A stretch of DNA of 58,057 nt from SIG440 sp045578305 (GTDB taxonomy: Bacteria; Bacillota; Clostridia; Monoglobales; Monoglobaceae): positions 1 to 58,057 of the forward strand of contig JAZNKA010000037.1 in assembly GCA_045578305.1 (NCBI GenBank). Direction: 5' to 3'. Shown piece by piece: positions 33,623-43,100 of the stretch. The notes under the pieces are model-generated. The model saw only the letters and a list, made by a program, of their open reading frames with translations, was not told the origin of the DNA and searched no databases. Positions within the stretch are counted from its first letter, which is position 1. Every line of letters begins with the position of its first letter. The position numbers were made by a program, and so were the translations under genes.

Positions 33623-34797
33623 TATTTAATCACCATAACTTCTTCCTCTGAAATCGCCTTTTCTATCATTTCTTCGATATCAACAAGCGCCTTTTCAGCC
33701 TCGATTATTTCGGCAAGATTGGGCTTGGTTTTTGGATGCTTGGGTACAAATATAGTGCAGCAATCCTCGTACGGCAAAATTGAGGTTTCATAGGTTTCAA
33801 TCTTTTTCGAAATTATCACTATTTCCTCTTTATCCATACCGATAAGAGGTCTGAAAACCGGCATTTCGACAGCGTTGTCGGTGCACACAAGGCTTTCCAT
33901 AGTCTGGCTTGCCACCTGGCCTATGCTTTCGCCCGTGATAAGCGCCGCCGAGCCATTTTGCCGCGAGACTTTTTCAGCAATCCGCATCATAATTCTTCGC
34001 ATAATTATTGTCAGATAATTTTCGGGGCATTTTTCGATAATCGCAAGCTGAATTTCGGTGAACGGTACTATATGAAGCTTGATTTTTCCGCAATATTCCG
34101 AAACTTCTTTGGCAAGGTCAATCACCTTTTCCTTTGCTCTGTCGCTTGTATAAGGATGGCTGTGAAAATGCACTGCCTCAAGCTCGACACCGCGTTTTGC
34201 AATCATATATCCTGCAACAGGGCTATCTATACCACCTGACAAAAGCAAGGTCGCTCTGCCGTTTGTGCCGACAGGCATCCCTCCTGCTCCCTTTATCTTT
34301 TGGGTGTAAACATACGCCTCGCCGCGAATTTCTACATTAACCACGATTTCGGGTTTGTGGACATCAACACGAAGCCCCTCCACCCTGTCAAGAAGCATCC
34401 CGCCAAGTTCCATACAAATTTGGGGGGAATTGAGCGGAAATTTTTTGTCTTCGCGCTTTGACTCCACCTTGAAGCTTTTGCCCGAAGGGTCAAGCTCACT
34501 CAAACATTCTGCGGCAGTTTTTGCAATGCTTTCCATATCCTTTTCGCACTTTACAACAGGGCAAATATTGACAATCCCAAAAATCTTTTCAAGGACTTTT
34601 AAAGCCTGATTCATATCAGCCGAATCATCAAGAGGCTCGACATATACGGTTGACTGTGCACGTCTTACGCTGAATTTACCTACTTTATCAAGACGGCTTT
34701 TGATATTGTCAAGCAGCTTTCTTTCAAATATCGGCTTGTTTAAACCTTTTAGCGCAATCTCTCCGTACTTTAATAAAATCAAATCTATCTTTTGCAT
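33622..34797 (-). CDS. thiI: tRNA 4-thiouridine synthetase ThiI
   Basis: ThiI adenylates tRNA U8 and inserts sulfur from a cysteine desulfurase to give 4-thiouridine. The 391-residue protein has an N-terminal ferredoxin-like and THUMP domain (about 1-165), then the PP-loop LLSGGIDSPVAGYMIAKRG. It ends before a rhodanese domain, the usual short clostridial form, so thiamine-related activity of E. coli ThiI is not expected. The gene follows nifS by 15 nt, its natural sulfur donor. GGAGAG precedes the ATG. Confidence 0.95.
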   Translation of the reverse strand: MQKIDLILLKYGEIALKGLNKPIFERKLLDNIKSRLDKVGKFSVRRAQSTVYVEPLDDSADMNQALKVLEKIFGIVNICPVVKCEKDMESIAKTAAECLSELDPSGKSFKVESKREDKKFPLNSPQICMELGGMLLDRVEGLRVDVHKPEIVVNVEIRGEAYVYTQKIKGAGGMPVGTNGRATLLLSGGIDSPVAGYMIAKRGVELEAVHFHSHPYTSDRAKEKVIDLAKEVSEYCGKIKLHIVPFTEIQLAIIEKCPENYLTIIMRRIMMRIAEKVSRQNGSAALITGESIGQVASQTMESLVCTDNAVEMPVFRPLIGMDKEEIVIISKKIETYETSILPYEDCCTIFVPKHPKTKPNLAEIIEAEKALVDIEEMIEKAISEEEVMVIK

Positions 34798-34812
34798 ACA
34801 GACTCTCTCCTG

Positions 34813-35976
34813 TTATCTTTTCATCAATTTTCGTATATTTTTTACATTCTCAACAAGTCTTTCAATCGTATAGTCAATCTCTTTTTCGGTTGTGAATTCC
34901 GACAAACTGAACCTGATGCTTCCATCAATCATTTTGCGGTCAACACCAAGTGCCGAAAGAACATAACTGGGGCCCTTTTTGTGACTGGAACACGCCGAGC
35001 CCGACGAAACATAAATCCCGTCGTTTTCAAGTGAATGCAGCAAAACCTCGGACTTTACATACGCAAACGACACATTCAGAATGTGCGGTGCAGCATTTGC
35101 CTCGGGGGTATTTACCAAAACATCACCTATATTATTCAAAATTCCATTCTTCAGCCTTTGCTTGAGGTATGCCATTTTTTCAATTTTTTCGGCCATATCT
35201 TTGTGGCACAGTTCTGCCGCCAAACCAAACGCGGCAATTCCCGGAACATTCTCGGTTCCCGGTCTTATTCCGTTTTGCTGACCACCGCCAAACTGTATGG
35301 GAGAAAGCTTGGATCTGCTACGAACATAAAGTGCGCCAACTCCCTTTGGTCCGTGAATTTTGTGGCTACTGAGTGAGATAAAATCTGCATTCAGCGCGCC
35401 TGCATCAATTGGAAGCTTTCCATACGCCTGGACCGCGTCTATATGGAACAAGGTATTGGGATTTGTCCTTTTTATGATTTTTCCCATACTTTCGACCGGT
35501 TGAACTGCACCTGTCTCGTTGTTGACAAACATGCAAGTAACAAGCACCGTATCCTTGCGCAGCATCTTCGAAAACTTGCCTGTGTCAATAATTCCATTTT
35601 TTTGGACAGGAATGTACTCGACAATATAGCCTTTCTTTTCCAAAGATTGCAGAGCAGACATTACAGCCGGATGCTCGACATTTGAGCTTAATATATGATT
35701 GCCACGATTTGCGTTGCAGCCGCCGATAATAGCAAGGTTATCCGCCTCGGTCCCGCCAGATGTGAAATATATTTCTGCAGGCGAAGCCTTGATTGAAGTT
35801 GCAATTTGTTCTTTTGCTCTTTTGATTAGTTTTTCCGCTTCTATTCCTTTTCGATGCAGCGAAGAAGGGTTTCCATAAAAACTGCACATTGCATCAAGTG
35901 CAAGTGCGGCGCTCTCGCTGTATACACGGGTTGTCGCGCTGTTGTCAAGATATACTGTTTCCAACGCTGATTTCAT
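34813..35976 (-). CDS. nifS: Cysteine desulfurase (NifS/IscS family)
   Basis: The enzyme releases sulfur from cysteine using PLP. The 387-residue product has the opening VYLDNSATTRV, the PLP-lysine motif LSSHKIHGPKGVGALY and the active-site cysteine loop SSGSACSSHKKG (about residue 325). The frame opens 38 codons earlier at 36090, but the extension is basic, spans a hairpin (36035-36065) and is not family-like; the ATG at 35976 after GGAAAGAAAGG is chosen. It is the likely sulfur donor for ThiI encoded next. Confidence 0.9.
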   Translation of the reverse strand: MKSALETVYLDNSATTRVYSESAALALDAMCSFYGNPSSLHRKGIEAEKLIKRAKEQIATSIKASPAEIYFTSGGTEADNLAIIGGCNANRGNHILSSNVEHPAVMSALQSLEKKGYIVEYIPVQKNGIIDTGKFSKMLRKDTVLVTCMFVNNETGAVQPVESMGKIIKRTNPNTLFHIDAVQAYGKLPIDAGALNADFISLSSHKIHGPKGVGALYVRSRSKLSPIQFGGGQQNGIRPGTENVPGIAAFGLAAELCHKDMAEKIEKMAYLKQRLKNGILNNIGDVLVNTPEANAAPHILNVSFAYVKSEVLLHSLENDGIYVSSGSACSSHKKGPSYVLSALGVDRKMIDGSIRFSLSEFTTEKEIDYTIERLVENVKNIRKLMKR

Positions 35977-36137
35977 CGCCTTTCTTTCCGCCCTTTTGCT
36001 TAAATCAAGGGGATTTGACGCCCCACGACCTAAAATAACGCCTATCAGCGGAACAGATAAGCGTATTTTTTTAAGATGATTAAAAATCACCTGATATTAT
36101 ATTATGTAATATTTTTTGTATTGTGAGATTTATTATA

Positions 36138-36713
36138 CTAATCCCCGATTGGTTCTACAATATGCACAGGGATTGTCCTTTCTGCATCAGAAAAACTTTC
36201 GAGGTTTGTGCCTCTGTCAGCATACTCCATTGCAGAGTTTACATAAGCCGAGCTGTTTTCGGTCATTCTTCCAACCTGTCTCAGTTCTGCCTCAAAGCGC
36301 TTGATTGCTTCAAGCGAACTTTCGCGCATACGTTCGACATCGTTTCGGATTTGCTCGATTTTTTTGTTTTCGTTCATATAATAATTTTTGACAGCCTTGC
36401 GCTTGATTTCTATCTCGCGATTTACAAGTTCTTTTTTCTCACGGGCATCGTTTTCAGCCCTGGTCAAAATTTCCTCTGCCTCTTCACGCGCCGAATCAAC
36501 CATTTTTTTCGCATTTGCCTCGGCCGTCTGGAGAACACTTATTATAGCTTCGCGATTTTTTTCGAGGTCTGTTATGCGGTCTTTAAGCTCGGTTATTTCC
36601 TTTTCCTTTTCCACAACCCTTGCCTCTGCCTTTTCGTCAAGCTCGCAGATATAGCTAAAAACATCTGACTTCTTAAATCCAAAAAGACGGCTTCTCAATT
36701 TTTTACCAGCCAT
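36138..36713 (-). CDS. DivIVA-like coiled-coil protein
   Basis: The 191-residue protein begins with a short basic, DivIVA-like membrane-targeting segment (LRSRLFGFKKSDVFSYICEL) followed by a long Glu/Lys/Ala-rich coiled coil (about 25-150). Such proteins mark curved membrane or cell poles and organise division or envelope synthesis. Identification rests on these general features, so it may be only distantly related to DivIVA. GGAGG precedes the ATG. It stands alone on its strand. Confidence 0.6.
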   Translation of the reverse strand: MAGKKLRSRLFGFKKSDVFSYICELDEKAEARVVEKEKEITELKDRITDLEKNREAIISVLQTAEANAKKMVDSAREEAEEILTRAENDAREKKELVNREIEIKRKAVKNYYMNENKKIEQIRNDVERMRESSLEAIKRFEAELRQVGRMTENSSAYVNSAMEYADRGTNLESFSDAERTIPVHIVEPIGD

Positions 36714-36860
36714 AATTCACGCCTCCAAAAAATAATATCACAATTATATAATATTATATATGTTTTTTCGCCGTTAGTCAACTGTTTTTGTCAAAATCAT
36801 CCCTGTCTTTCAATCTTTTATGCTCTATCTCATATACTCTTTATAAAAGGAGTTGTTTTT

Positions 36861-37250
36861 ATGTTGCATGCATTTTTGTTTTTGGGAATTGTCCTTTTTC
36901 TTTCTTGTATACTTAAATTGTTTTTTTCGTGCCACTTTTACCACAGAAAAAAAGCAACGCCCTTTTATACAATCATAACCATCAAAAATAACGAAGATTG
37001 TATAGAGGGCATTGTTTACAGTATAATCACGGCTTTTGAAAAAAGTACAAACTTTTCCTGTTGTCAGATAATATTGGTTGATATAAATTCCTCAGATTCC
37101 ACTTATCTTATCGCCGAAAGACTTGCAAAAAGATATCCTTTTGTAACTCTTTTTAATTTTGAAGAACTTAAAACTTTAAATAAGCATAGCGAGAACAAGA
37201 GCCCCTGTGACATTTCCATCTTCAACATAGGCACCGAAAACAATGGTTGA
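36861..37250 (+). CDS. Small membrane-anchored glycosyltransferase-2-like protein
   Basis: The 129-residue protein has one N-terminal membrane segment (residues 3-24), then a Rossmann-like start of a GT-A fold: TIITIKNNEDCIEGIVYSI and ILVDINSSDSTYLIAERLAKRYP, close to the VDDGSTDNT pattern of family 2 glycosyltransferases. The catalytic half is missing, so it cannot be a complete enzyme. AAAAGGAGTTG precedes the ATG. Its last 75 nt overlap, on the opposite strand, the 42-codon gene at 37176-37304. It could be a degenerate gene or a small protein in its own right. Confidence 0.5.
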   Translation: MLHAFLFLGIVLFLSCILKLFFSCHFYHRKKATPFYTIITIKNNEDCIEGIVYSIITAFEKSTNFSCCQIILVDINSSDSTYLIAERLAKRYPFVTLFNFEELKTLNKHSENKSPCDISIFNIGTENNG

Positions 37251-37304
37251 CACGATAAATAAAAACTTCAAAAATCTTTTTCCATTAAATCTCACTTTTT
37301 TCAT
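37176..37304 (-). CDS. Small membrane peptide divergent from the S24 repressor
   Basis: This 42-codon ORF starts at ATG 37304 behind TGAAAGGAAAA and ends at 37176. The peptide has a basic N terminus (MKKVRFNGKRFLK), a hydrophobic membrane segment (FLFIVSTIVFGAYV), an acidic turn and a second hydrophobic stretch at the C terminus. A near-consensus promoter (37375-37403) lies 70 nt upstream, with CGAAAC/GTTTCG sites in the spacer and leader. Its placement opposite a self-cleaving repressor suggests a DNA-damage-induced membrane peptide, such as a division inhibitor or toxin; this is inference. I recognise no family. Confidence 0.55.
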   Translation of the reverse strand: MKKVRFNGKRFLKFLFIVSTIVFGAYVEDGNVTGALVLAMLI

Positions 37305-37337
37305 AATTATTTTCCTTTCAATAGTTTTTGTTTATTT

Positions 37338-37354
37338 CGAAACTTTTTGTTTCG
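37338..37354. promoter_or_regulatory. Inverted-repeat operator candidate CGAAAC-N5-GTTTCG
   Basis: A perfect 6-bp inverted repeat with a 5-nt T spacer lies in the leader of the small peptide gene. The same hexamer recurs singly at 37391-37396, within the spacer of the peptide promoter, and at 37431-37436, next to the -35 box of the repressor promoter. These are probably sites for the S24 repressor encoded at 37515. Confidence 0.55.
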
Positions 37355-37374
37355 TTATTCTTAACTTTTTTATC

Positions 37375-37403
37375 ATAATAGCATACTTTTGTTTCGTTGT
37401 CAA
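37375..37403 (-). promoter_or_regulatory. Promoter of the 42-codon membrane peptide gene
   Basis: On the minus strand TTGACA (37398-37403), 17-nt spacer containing CGAAAC, TATTAT (37375-37380). Confidence 0.75.
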
Positions 37404-37443
37404 CAACTTTTTTAATTTTTTTATTAAATTCGAAACTTTTTTC

Positions 37444-37472
37444 TTGCATTTTTAGAAAAAATGTGTTAGAAT
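37444..37472 (+). promoter_or_regulatory. Promoter of the S24 repressor gene
   Basis: TTGCAT (37444-37449), 17-nt spacer, TAGAAT (37467-37472); a CGAAAC hexamer ends 8 nt upstream, which would allow autoregulation. Confidence 0.6.
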
Positions 37473-37514
37473 AAACATAGAAACAGTGATAAAATCATTC
37501 AGGGAGTGATAAAA

Positions 37515-38171
37515 ATGTATAATTTTGGTGATAAGTTAAAAGAATGCCGTCGCGCAAAAAATATGACTCTTGAAGAACTTGCCCTCAAATATAATCGCCG
37601 TTTTGACGGCGGTCTCAGCAAAGGAACGCTTTCAAAATATGAAAACAACAAACAAGAACCCCTTGTAAGCGTTGTTCACAATCTGACCGAAATCCTTGAT
37701 ATATCCTCTGACTATCTTTTGGGTCGTTCGGATAATCCAATTCTAAATGATACTGCATCTGACAGCTTGTCACACGACAATGTTTACAATATCCCGGTAT
37801 TTGACAGTGTTTCGGCAGGGTTTGGCAGACTTGCGGACAGCACACCAAAAGATTTTGTTCCCACATTTTTGCCGTTTGGTGCCCAACCTGACGAATATGT
37901 CCGCATAAATGTATCGGGCGACAGCATGTCTCCCCTGATTGACGACGGAAGCCAAATTTTGGTAAGGATTCAGCCAACTGTCGAAAACGGAGCCGTTGCG
38001 GTTGTTATGCTTGACAACGAAGAAGCCTTTGTCAAAAAAATAAACTACGGTATGAATTATATCGAGCTCGAATCAATAAATCCCTACTACCCACTTAAGC
38101 GCTTTGAGGATTCCGAGGTTTCACGAATCACCATATTGGGTGCGGTAAAAGAAGTTACAAAGTATTTATAA
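37515..38171 (+). CDS. XRE-family repressor with LexA-like S24 self-cleavage domain
   Basis: The 218-residue protein has an N-terminal helix-turn-helix of the XRE type (about 5-65: GDKLKECRRAKNMTLEELA...LSKGTLSKYEN) and a C-terminal S24 domain. The Ala101-Gly102 pair (SVSAGFG) fits the cleavage site, Ser137 (SGDSMSP) and Lys174 (AFVKK) the catalytic dyad; the 37-residue spacing equals that of E. coli LexA. Such HdiR/CI-like repressors cleave themselves with RecA help after DNA damage. Start ATG 37515 follows AGGGAG. Putative operators and a divergent small membrane peptide lie immediately upstream. Confidence 0.9.
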   Translation: MYNFGDKLKECRRAKNMTLEELALKYNRRFDGGLSKGTLSKYENNKQEPLVSVVHNLTEILDISSDYLLGRSDNPILNDTASDSLSHDNVYNIPVFDSVSAGFGRLADSTPKDFVPTFLPFGAQPDEYVRINVSGDSMSPLIDDGSQILVRIQPTVENGAVAVVMLDNEEAFVKKINYGMNYIELESINPYYPLKRFEDSEVSRITILGAVKEVTKYL

Positions 38172-38174
38172 CGC

Positions 38175-38211
38175 AAAAAAAGGTCTGCAGTTGCAGACCT
38201 TTTTTATTTTG
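38175..38211. terminator. Bidirectional terminator between the repressor and hpf
   Basis: AAAAAAAGGTCTGCA and TGCAGACCTTTTTT with loop GT; A and T tracts on both sides. Confidence 0.9.
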
Positions 38212-38212
38212 A

Positions 38213-38749
38213 TTATTCGGTTTCAATTAAACCATAATTCCCGTCTTTTCTGCGGTATACAATACTGCTTTTTTGAGTCTCGGGACTTTGGAATATATAA
38301 AAATCATGACCAAGCATATTCATTTGCAAAACAGCCTCTTCTGCCGTCATCGGCTTAGACTCGATTTTTTTTGTTTTTATAATCTTAAATTCTGAGCTAT
38401 CCTCTTCGACAGGCTCTGAATTTTCGATTATTGATGAATATTCTTGAATAACCGATTGGTGTAGATGTTTTGCAAGTTTTGTTTTGTGTTTTCTTATCTG
38501 TCTGTCAAGGTTTGACAAGCATTCGTCAGCAGCGGCAATCAAATCCCGGTTGTGAGCCTCTGCCCTAAGGATAAATCCTTTGTTAAAGATTGTAACTTCC
38601 ATAACAATCTCGGACTTTTGCTCCGAAACAAGAACTTTGCACTCAATGTCCTGGTCAAAGAACTTGTCAAGCTTTTTAAGCTTTGCGAGAAGTTTTTCCT
38701 TGCGGCTGTCGGATAAGTCAACTTTTCTTTGAATAACATTATACTTCAT
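38213..38749 (-). CDS. hpf: Ribosome hibernation promoting factor (long form)
   Basis: Long HPF joins 70S ribosomes into inactive 100S dimers in stationary phase. The 178-residue protein has the N-terminal S30AE ribosome-binding domain (about 1-100, with LSDSRKEKLLAKLKKLDKFF) and the C-terminal dimerisation domain KPMTAEEAVLQMNMLGHDFYIF...IVYRRKDGNYGLIE. The start at 38749 follows GGAGG; a frame extension to 38788 has none. It has its own promoter and terminator. Confidence 0.95.
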   Translation of the reverse strand: MKYNVIQRKVDLSDSRKEKLLAKLKKLDKFFDQDIECKVLVSEQKSEIVMEVTIFNKGFILRAEAHNRDLIAAADECLSNLDRQIRKHKTKLAKHLHQSVIQEYSSIIENSEPVEEDSSEFKIIKTKKIESKPMTAEEAVLQMNMLGHDFYIFQSPETQKSSIVYRRKDGNYGLIETE

Positions 38750-38812
38750 ACACTTGCCTCCGTTCGAACTTAAATTGCATCCGGACAAACCAAATTGTCC
38801 TTTTGTACTTTA

Positions 38813-38841
38813 ATTATACATCAATTTGGTTAAAATTGCAA
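38813..38841 (-). promoter_or_regulatory. Promoter of hpf
   Basis: On the minus strand TTGCAA (38836-38841), 17-nt spacer, TATAAT (38813-38818). Confidence 0.75.
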
Positions 38842-38882
38842 GTGTTTTGGAAAAGCCTCACCTGTCTTTTACTCATTTTTTA

Positions 38883-40049
38883 TCAATCATAGATAAAATC
38901 AACGTTTATCACAGCGTTAAATCTTGGGTCCTTCTCCTTTATTTTTTCGCAGATAAACTTTTTTGCTTCGTCAATTTCATCAAAATCCAGCGGAACTTCT
39001 ATATCAAAAATAAGGTTTATTGTACTTTCGCCATCGGTCATTCTGAAGTCATGAATATTCATTCTTTCGTCAATACCCTTGACGATTTTCTTTACAACAT
39101 CACGTGCAAGTGCAGTTTTTTCGCAGTTTGCCGAAATCGGATCCATATGCACAACGGTAAGAATCCCCAAATCTGCCTCGATTTGTTTTTCCAAATCGTC
39201 AATTTCTTCGTGCATTTTTACAACATTGCAATTGTCCGGAACTTCAACATGAAGCGAGGCAATCCGTCTGCCCGGTCCATAGTCATGAACAATCAAATCG
39301 TGAATTCCCACAACGCCAGGGGTCTTTAATACACAGTCCCGTATAGCAAGCACAATCTCTTTTTCGGGTGGTGTTCCAAGCAAAATGCCGATTGTATCAA
39401 GCATTATTTTAATGCCCGAATACATTATCACAATCGAAACTGCGGTGCCAACCATTCCATCAAGCCAGGGCAAACCAAAAAGATTCCCCAAAGCTGTGCT
39501 TACAATAACTGCACTTGTAGCAATCGCATCATTTACGCTATCTTTTGAAGTTGCCAAAAGAACTCCCGAATTTATTTTCTTTCCCAGATATTTGTTGTAA
39601 CTGTACATCCAAAGCTTGATGGGGACTGAGATGCACAAAATAATCATCAAAACTGGGTTTAAAACAATATTGTCGGGCACAAAAATTTTCACTACTGATG
39701 TTTTTAACAACTCAAACCCCACAAGCATAATCATAAACGACACTATAAGCGAAAACACATATTCTATTCTGCCGTGACCAAACGGATGCTCTTTATCGGG
39801 TTTTTTGGTGCTCAGTTTTGCTCCTGCTATCGAAATCACCGATGTTCCCATATCGGATAGATTGTTAAATGCATCCGAAATAATAGCGATACTTGACATC
39901 GATGCACCCACCAATGCCTTTATTGCAAAAAGAACAATATTGCATATTATTCCCAAAACACCTGCAAATATGGAATATCCTGCACGCATCTGCAAGGTTT
40001 CTTTCGTGTCAATATCTTTCAGAAAAATCTTTGTCAATATCCTTATCAT
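38883..40049 (-). CDS. Cation diffusion facilitator family transporter
   Basis: The 388-residue protein is a CDF exporter of divalent metals. It has six membrane segments (about 20-225) with metal-site motifs ISDAFNNLSDMGTS in TM2 and SKDSVNDAIATS in TM5, then a long cytoplasmic domain of two ferredoxin-like units containing IHDLIVHDYGPGRRIASLHVE. Asp-rich sites point to Mn, Fe or Zn without deciding which. GGAGG precedes the ATG. It lies between dnaE and hpf on the same strand. Confidence 0.88.
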   Translation of the reverse strand: MIRILTKIFLKDIDTKETLQMRAGYSIFAGVLGIICNIVLFAIKALVGASMSSIAIISDAFNNLSDMGTSVISIAGAKLSTKKPDKEHPFGHGRIEYVFSLIVSFMIMLVGFELLKTSVVKIFVPDNIVLNPVLMIILCISVPIKLWMYSYNKYLGKKINSGVLLATSKDSVNDAIATSAVIVSTALGNLFGLPWLDGMVGTAVSIVIMYSGIKIMLDTIGILLGTPPEKEIVLAIRDCVLKTPGVVGIHDLIVHDYGPGRRIASLHVEVPDNCNVVKMHEEIDDLEKQIEADLGILTVVHMDPISANCEKTALARDVVKKIVKGIDERMNIHDFRMTDGESTINLIFDIEVPLDFDEIDEAKKFICEKIKEKDPRFNAVINVDFIYD

Positions 40050-40102
40050 AAAACAAACAATCCTCCTTTATAAGAGAATATTCCAAACAGCCTGTTTTTG
40101 TT

Positions 40103-43100
40103 TCAGACAAATTTTGCGCAAGCTTCGCCCAAAACAGCTTTAAGATCCTTTATATCATCTTCGCCAAATACCCACATGCTTTTGGGTGCCTGCACCGATT
40201 TTTTTGTGTCCTCATAATAAATTATAACCGGAATGTTTCCACTTTTGTTTTTAAGGACTTCTTTGACCATTTCAAATTTTTCTTCATCCTTTGAATTAAG
40301 TTTCAGATAAAGTTTACTGAACTTAGGAGTAACCTGTGCCAAAGGCACAATACTCTCAAGCCGTATTTTTGTAGGTTTTTCTTCCTGAACATCAAGGTTT
40401 CCGGTCAAAAGGCATATGCTTTCCTCGTCAAGATACTGACCAAACCGTTTTGCCTGGCTTGGAAACACTATAACCTCGATTTCGCCACTCATATCCTCAA
40501 AAGTCAGATAAAGCATAAGCTCGCCACGCTTTGTCAGCTGCTCGCGCCGTTTTGAAATCATACCACCAAGACTTACCTTAAGGTCCGACACATACTGACC
40601 GTTTTCGTTTTCGCTTATATCAAGTACAGTTGTGCTTGAGACTCTTGCAATCAAGTCTTCCATTCCGTCAAGCGGATGCCCCGAGACATAAGTCCCCAGA
40701 TATTCCTTTTCCATATTCAAAACTTCGCGTTTTTCAAGCTCGGGAATTTTTTCGAAACTATCCTCCAACATATTTGAAGATTCATCCTCGAACATAGAAA
40801 AGAAGTCAAGCTGACCCGAAACCGCATTTTTCTGGTCCTTTACTGCAGAATCAATGATCCGCTCATAAACGCTCATCAGTGTCGCTCGTGTCAAATTCAG
40901 GCTGTCAAAAACACCACTTTTAAGCATAGACTCAACAAGCCGTTTGTTAAGTTTTTTGTCTGCCATACGGTTGCAAAATTCGGTAAACGACAAAAACTCG
41001 CCGTTTTGCCTGCGTTCCTCTGCCATATCATCAATAAACGCAGCTCCTACATTCTTTATTGCCGCAAGCCCGAATCTTATGTTTTTGCCGTCAGGAACAA
41101 AGCTTGAAAAGCTTTTGTTTATGTCAGGCGGCAAAAGACGGATGCCTTGTTTTTTTGCCGAATTTATATACTTTGTAACTTTTGTAGCCTGGCCCAGAAC
41201 GCTTGTAAGAGTCGCCGCATAAAATTCGGTCGGATAGTGACATTTGAGCCACGCGGTCTGGTACGAAACAAAAGCATACGCTGCCGCGTGCGACTTGTTG
41301 AAGGCATACTTTGCAAAGTCCATCATTTCATCAAATATAGATATTGCAGTCTTTTCGTCAATTCCGCGACTCATTGCGCCCGCTACCTGCACATTTCCGT
41401 CATCATCTTTGATTCCGTAAACAAAATTCTTTCGTTCCTGTTCCATAACCTCGGTCTTTTTCTTTGACATAGCTCGTCTTACCAAATCAGCTCTGCCCAA
41501 AGAATATCCGCCAAGCTCACGAACAATCTGCATAACCTGCTCCTGATAAACAATACAACCATACGTTACATCAAGGATATTTTCAAGAAGCGGGTGCTTG
41601 TATGTAATTTTTCCGCTGTTTTTGTTTGCAATATATTGCGGAATCGAATCCATCGGTCCTGGTCTGTAAAGTGAAATCCCCGCAATGATATCTTCAATCG
41701 ACGATGGCTTAAGTTCTTTCATAAATTCTTTCATTCCCGCACTTTCAAGCTGGAATACGCCATCGGTGTCGCCCTGAGAAATCATCTTGTATGTCTCGGG
41801 GTCATTCATATCAATACTGTCCATATCAACATTTATGCCGTGAGTCTTTTTTATGTTGTCAACCGCATCACGAATTACAGTAAGGGTCCTGAGTCCCAAA
41901 AAGTCCATCTTAAGAAGCCCAAGTCTCTCGATTGTGGTCATAGTGAACTGAGTTGTTATTACATCGTCGTTTCGAGAAAGCGGAACATACTTTTGCACCG
42001 GTTCGCGTGTGATTACGACGCCTGCTGCATGGGTCGAGGTGTGGCGAGGCAAGCCCTCAAGCTCTGACGAAACATCAATAAGCCGCTTTACCTGCGGGTC
42101 GGATTCGTACATTGCTTTAAGCTGATTGTTGCTCTCAAGCGCTTTTTCGATTGTAATGTTAAGCTCGTTTGGAATTTGTTTCGCAACGCTATCAACAAAC
42201 CCATACGGCATATCAAGTGCCCGACCTGTATCACGGATTGCAAGTTTTGCCGCCATTGTACCAAAGGTAACAATCTGTGCCACCTTGTCAGCTCCATACT
42301 TTTGATTTACATAATCAATAACCTCGCCACGACGCTCGTAACAAAAGTCAATATCAATATCAGGCATTGTCACGCGTTCGGGGTTTAGAAATCTTTCAAA
42401 AATCAAATCGTATTTAATCGGGTCTATGTTTGTGATTTCAAGACAATACGAAACAAGACTGCCTGCAGCACTTCCTCTGCCGGGGCCGACCATTATTCCG
42501 CTTTCACGTGCAAAGCGTATAAAGTCCCAAACTATCAAAAAGTAATCAACATATCCCATCTTTTCGATTGTTTCAATCTCATAATCAAGTCGTTCTTTAA
42601 GCTCATCATCCGCATTTGGATAGCGTTTTTCAAGGCCTTTTCGGCAAAGTTCGGTCAGATATTCGTACGAAGTATAACCATCCGGCAAATCAAATTGGGG
42701 TAAATGAAGCTTGCCAAATTCGATTTCAACATTGCACATTTCGGCTATCCGCTGGGTATTTTCAAGTGCTTCGGGTATGTACGAAAACAGTTCGTTCATC
42801 TCTGCCTCTGATTTGACATACATCTGGTCGGATGACATCTTCATTCTGTCTTCGTCATATATGGTCTTGCCCATCTGAATACACATCAAAACATCCTGAA
42901 ACTCAGCATCGGACTGTTTTACATAATGTATATCATTTGTTGCAACTATTCCCAAATCAAGTTCTCGGGCAAGCTTTACAAGCTCGCGGTTGAGCAATTT
43001 TTGTTCGTATATTCCGTGGTCCTGAATCTCTATAAAATAGTTCTCCTTGCCAAAAATTTCAGCAAATTCAATTGCTGCGGACTTTGCTTCGTCATAAGCA

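Noticed and set aside
35977..36090. 38-codon N-terminal extension of the cysteine desulfurase
   Set aside because: Basic, not family-like, and crossing a hairpin; the conserved opening VYLDNSATT follows the ATG at 35976.
36123..36668. 181-codon plus-strand frame
   Set aside because: Shadow of the DivIVA-like coiled-coil gene; no ribosome binding site and a composition explained by the opposite strand.
37243..37455. 70-codon hydrophobic plus-strand frame
   Set aside because: It runs through an AT-rich promoter/operator region; the Phe/Ile-rich product reflects T-tracts and there is no ribosome binding site.
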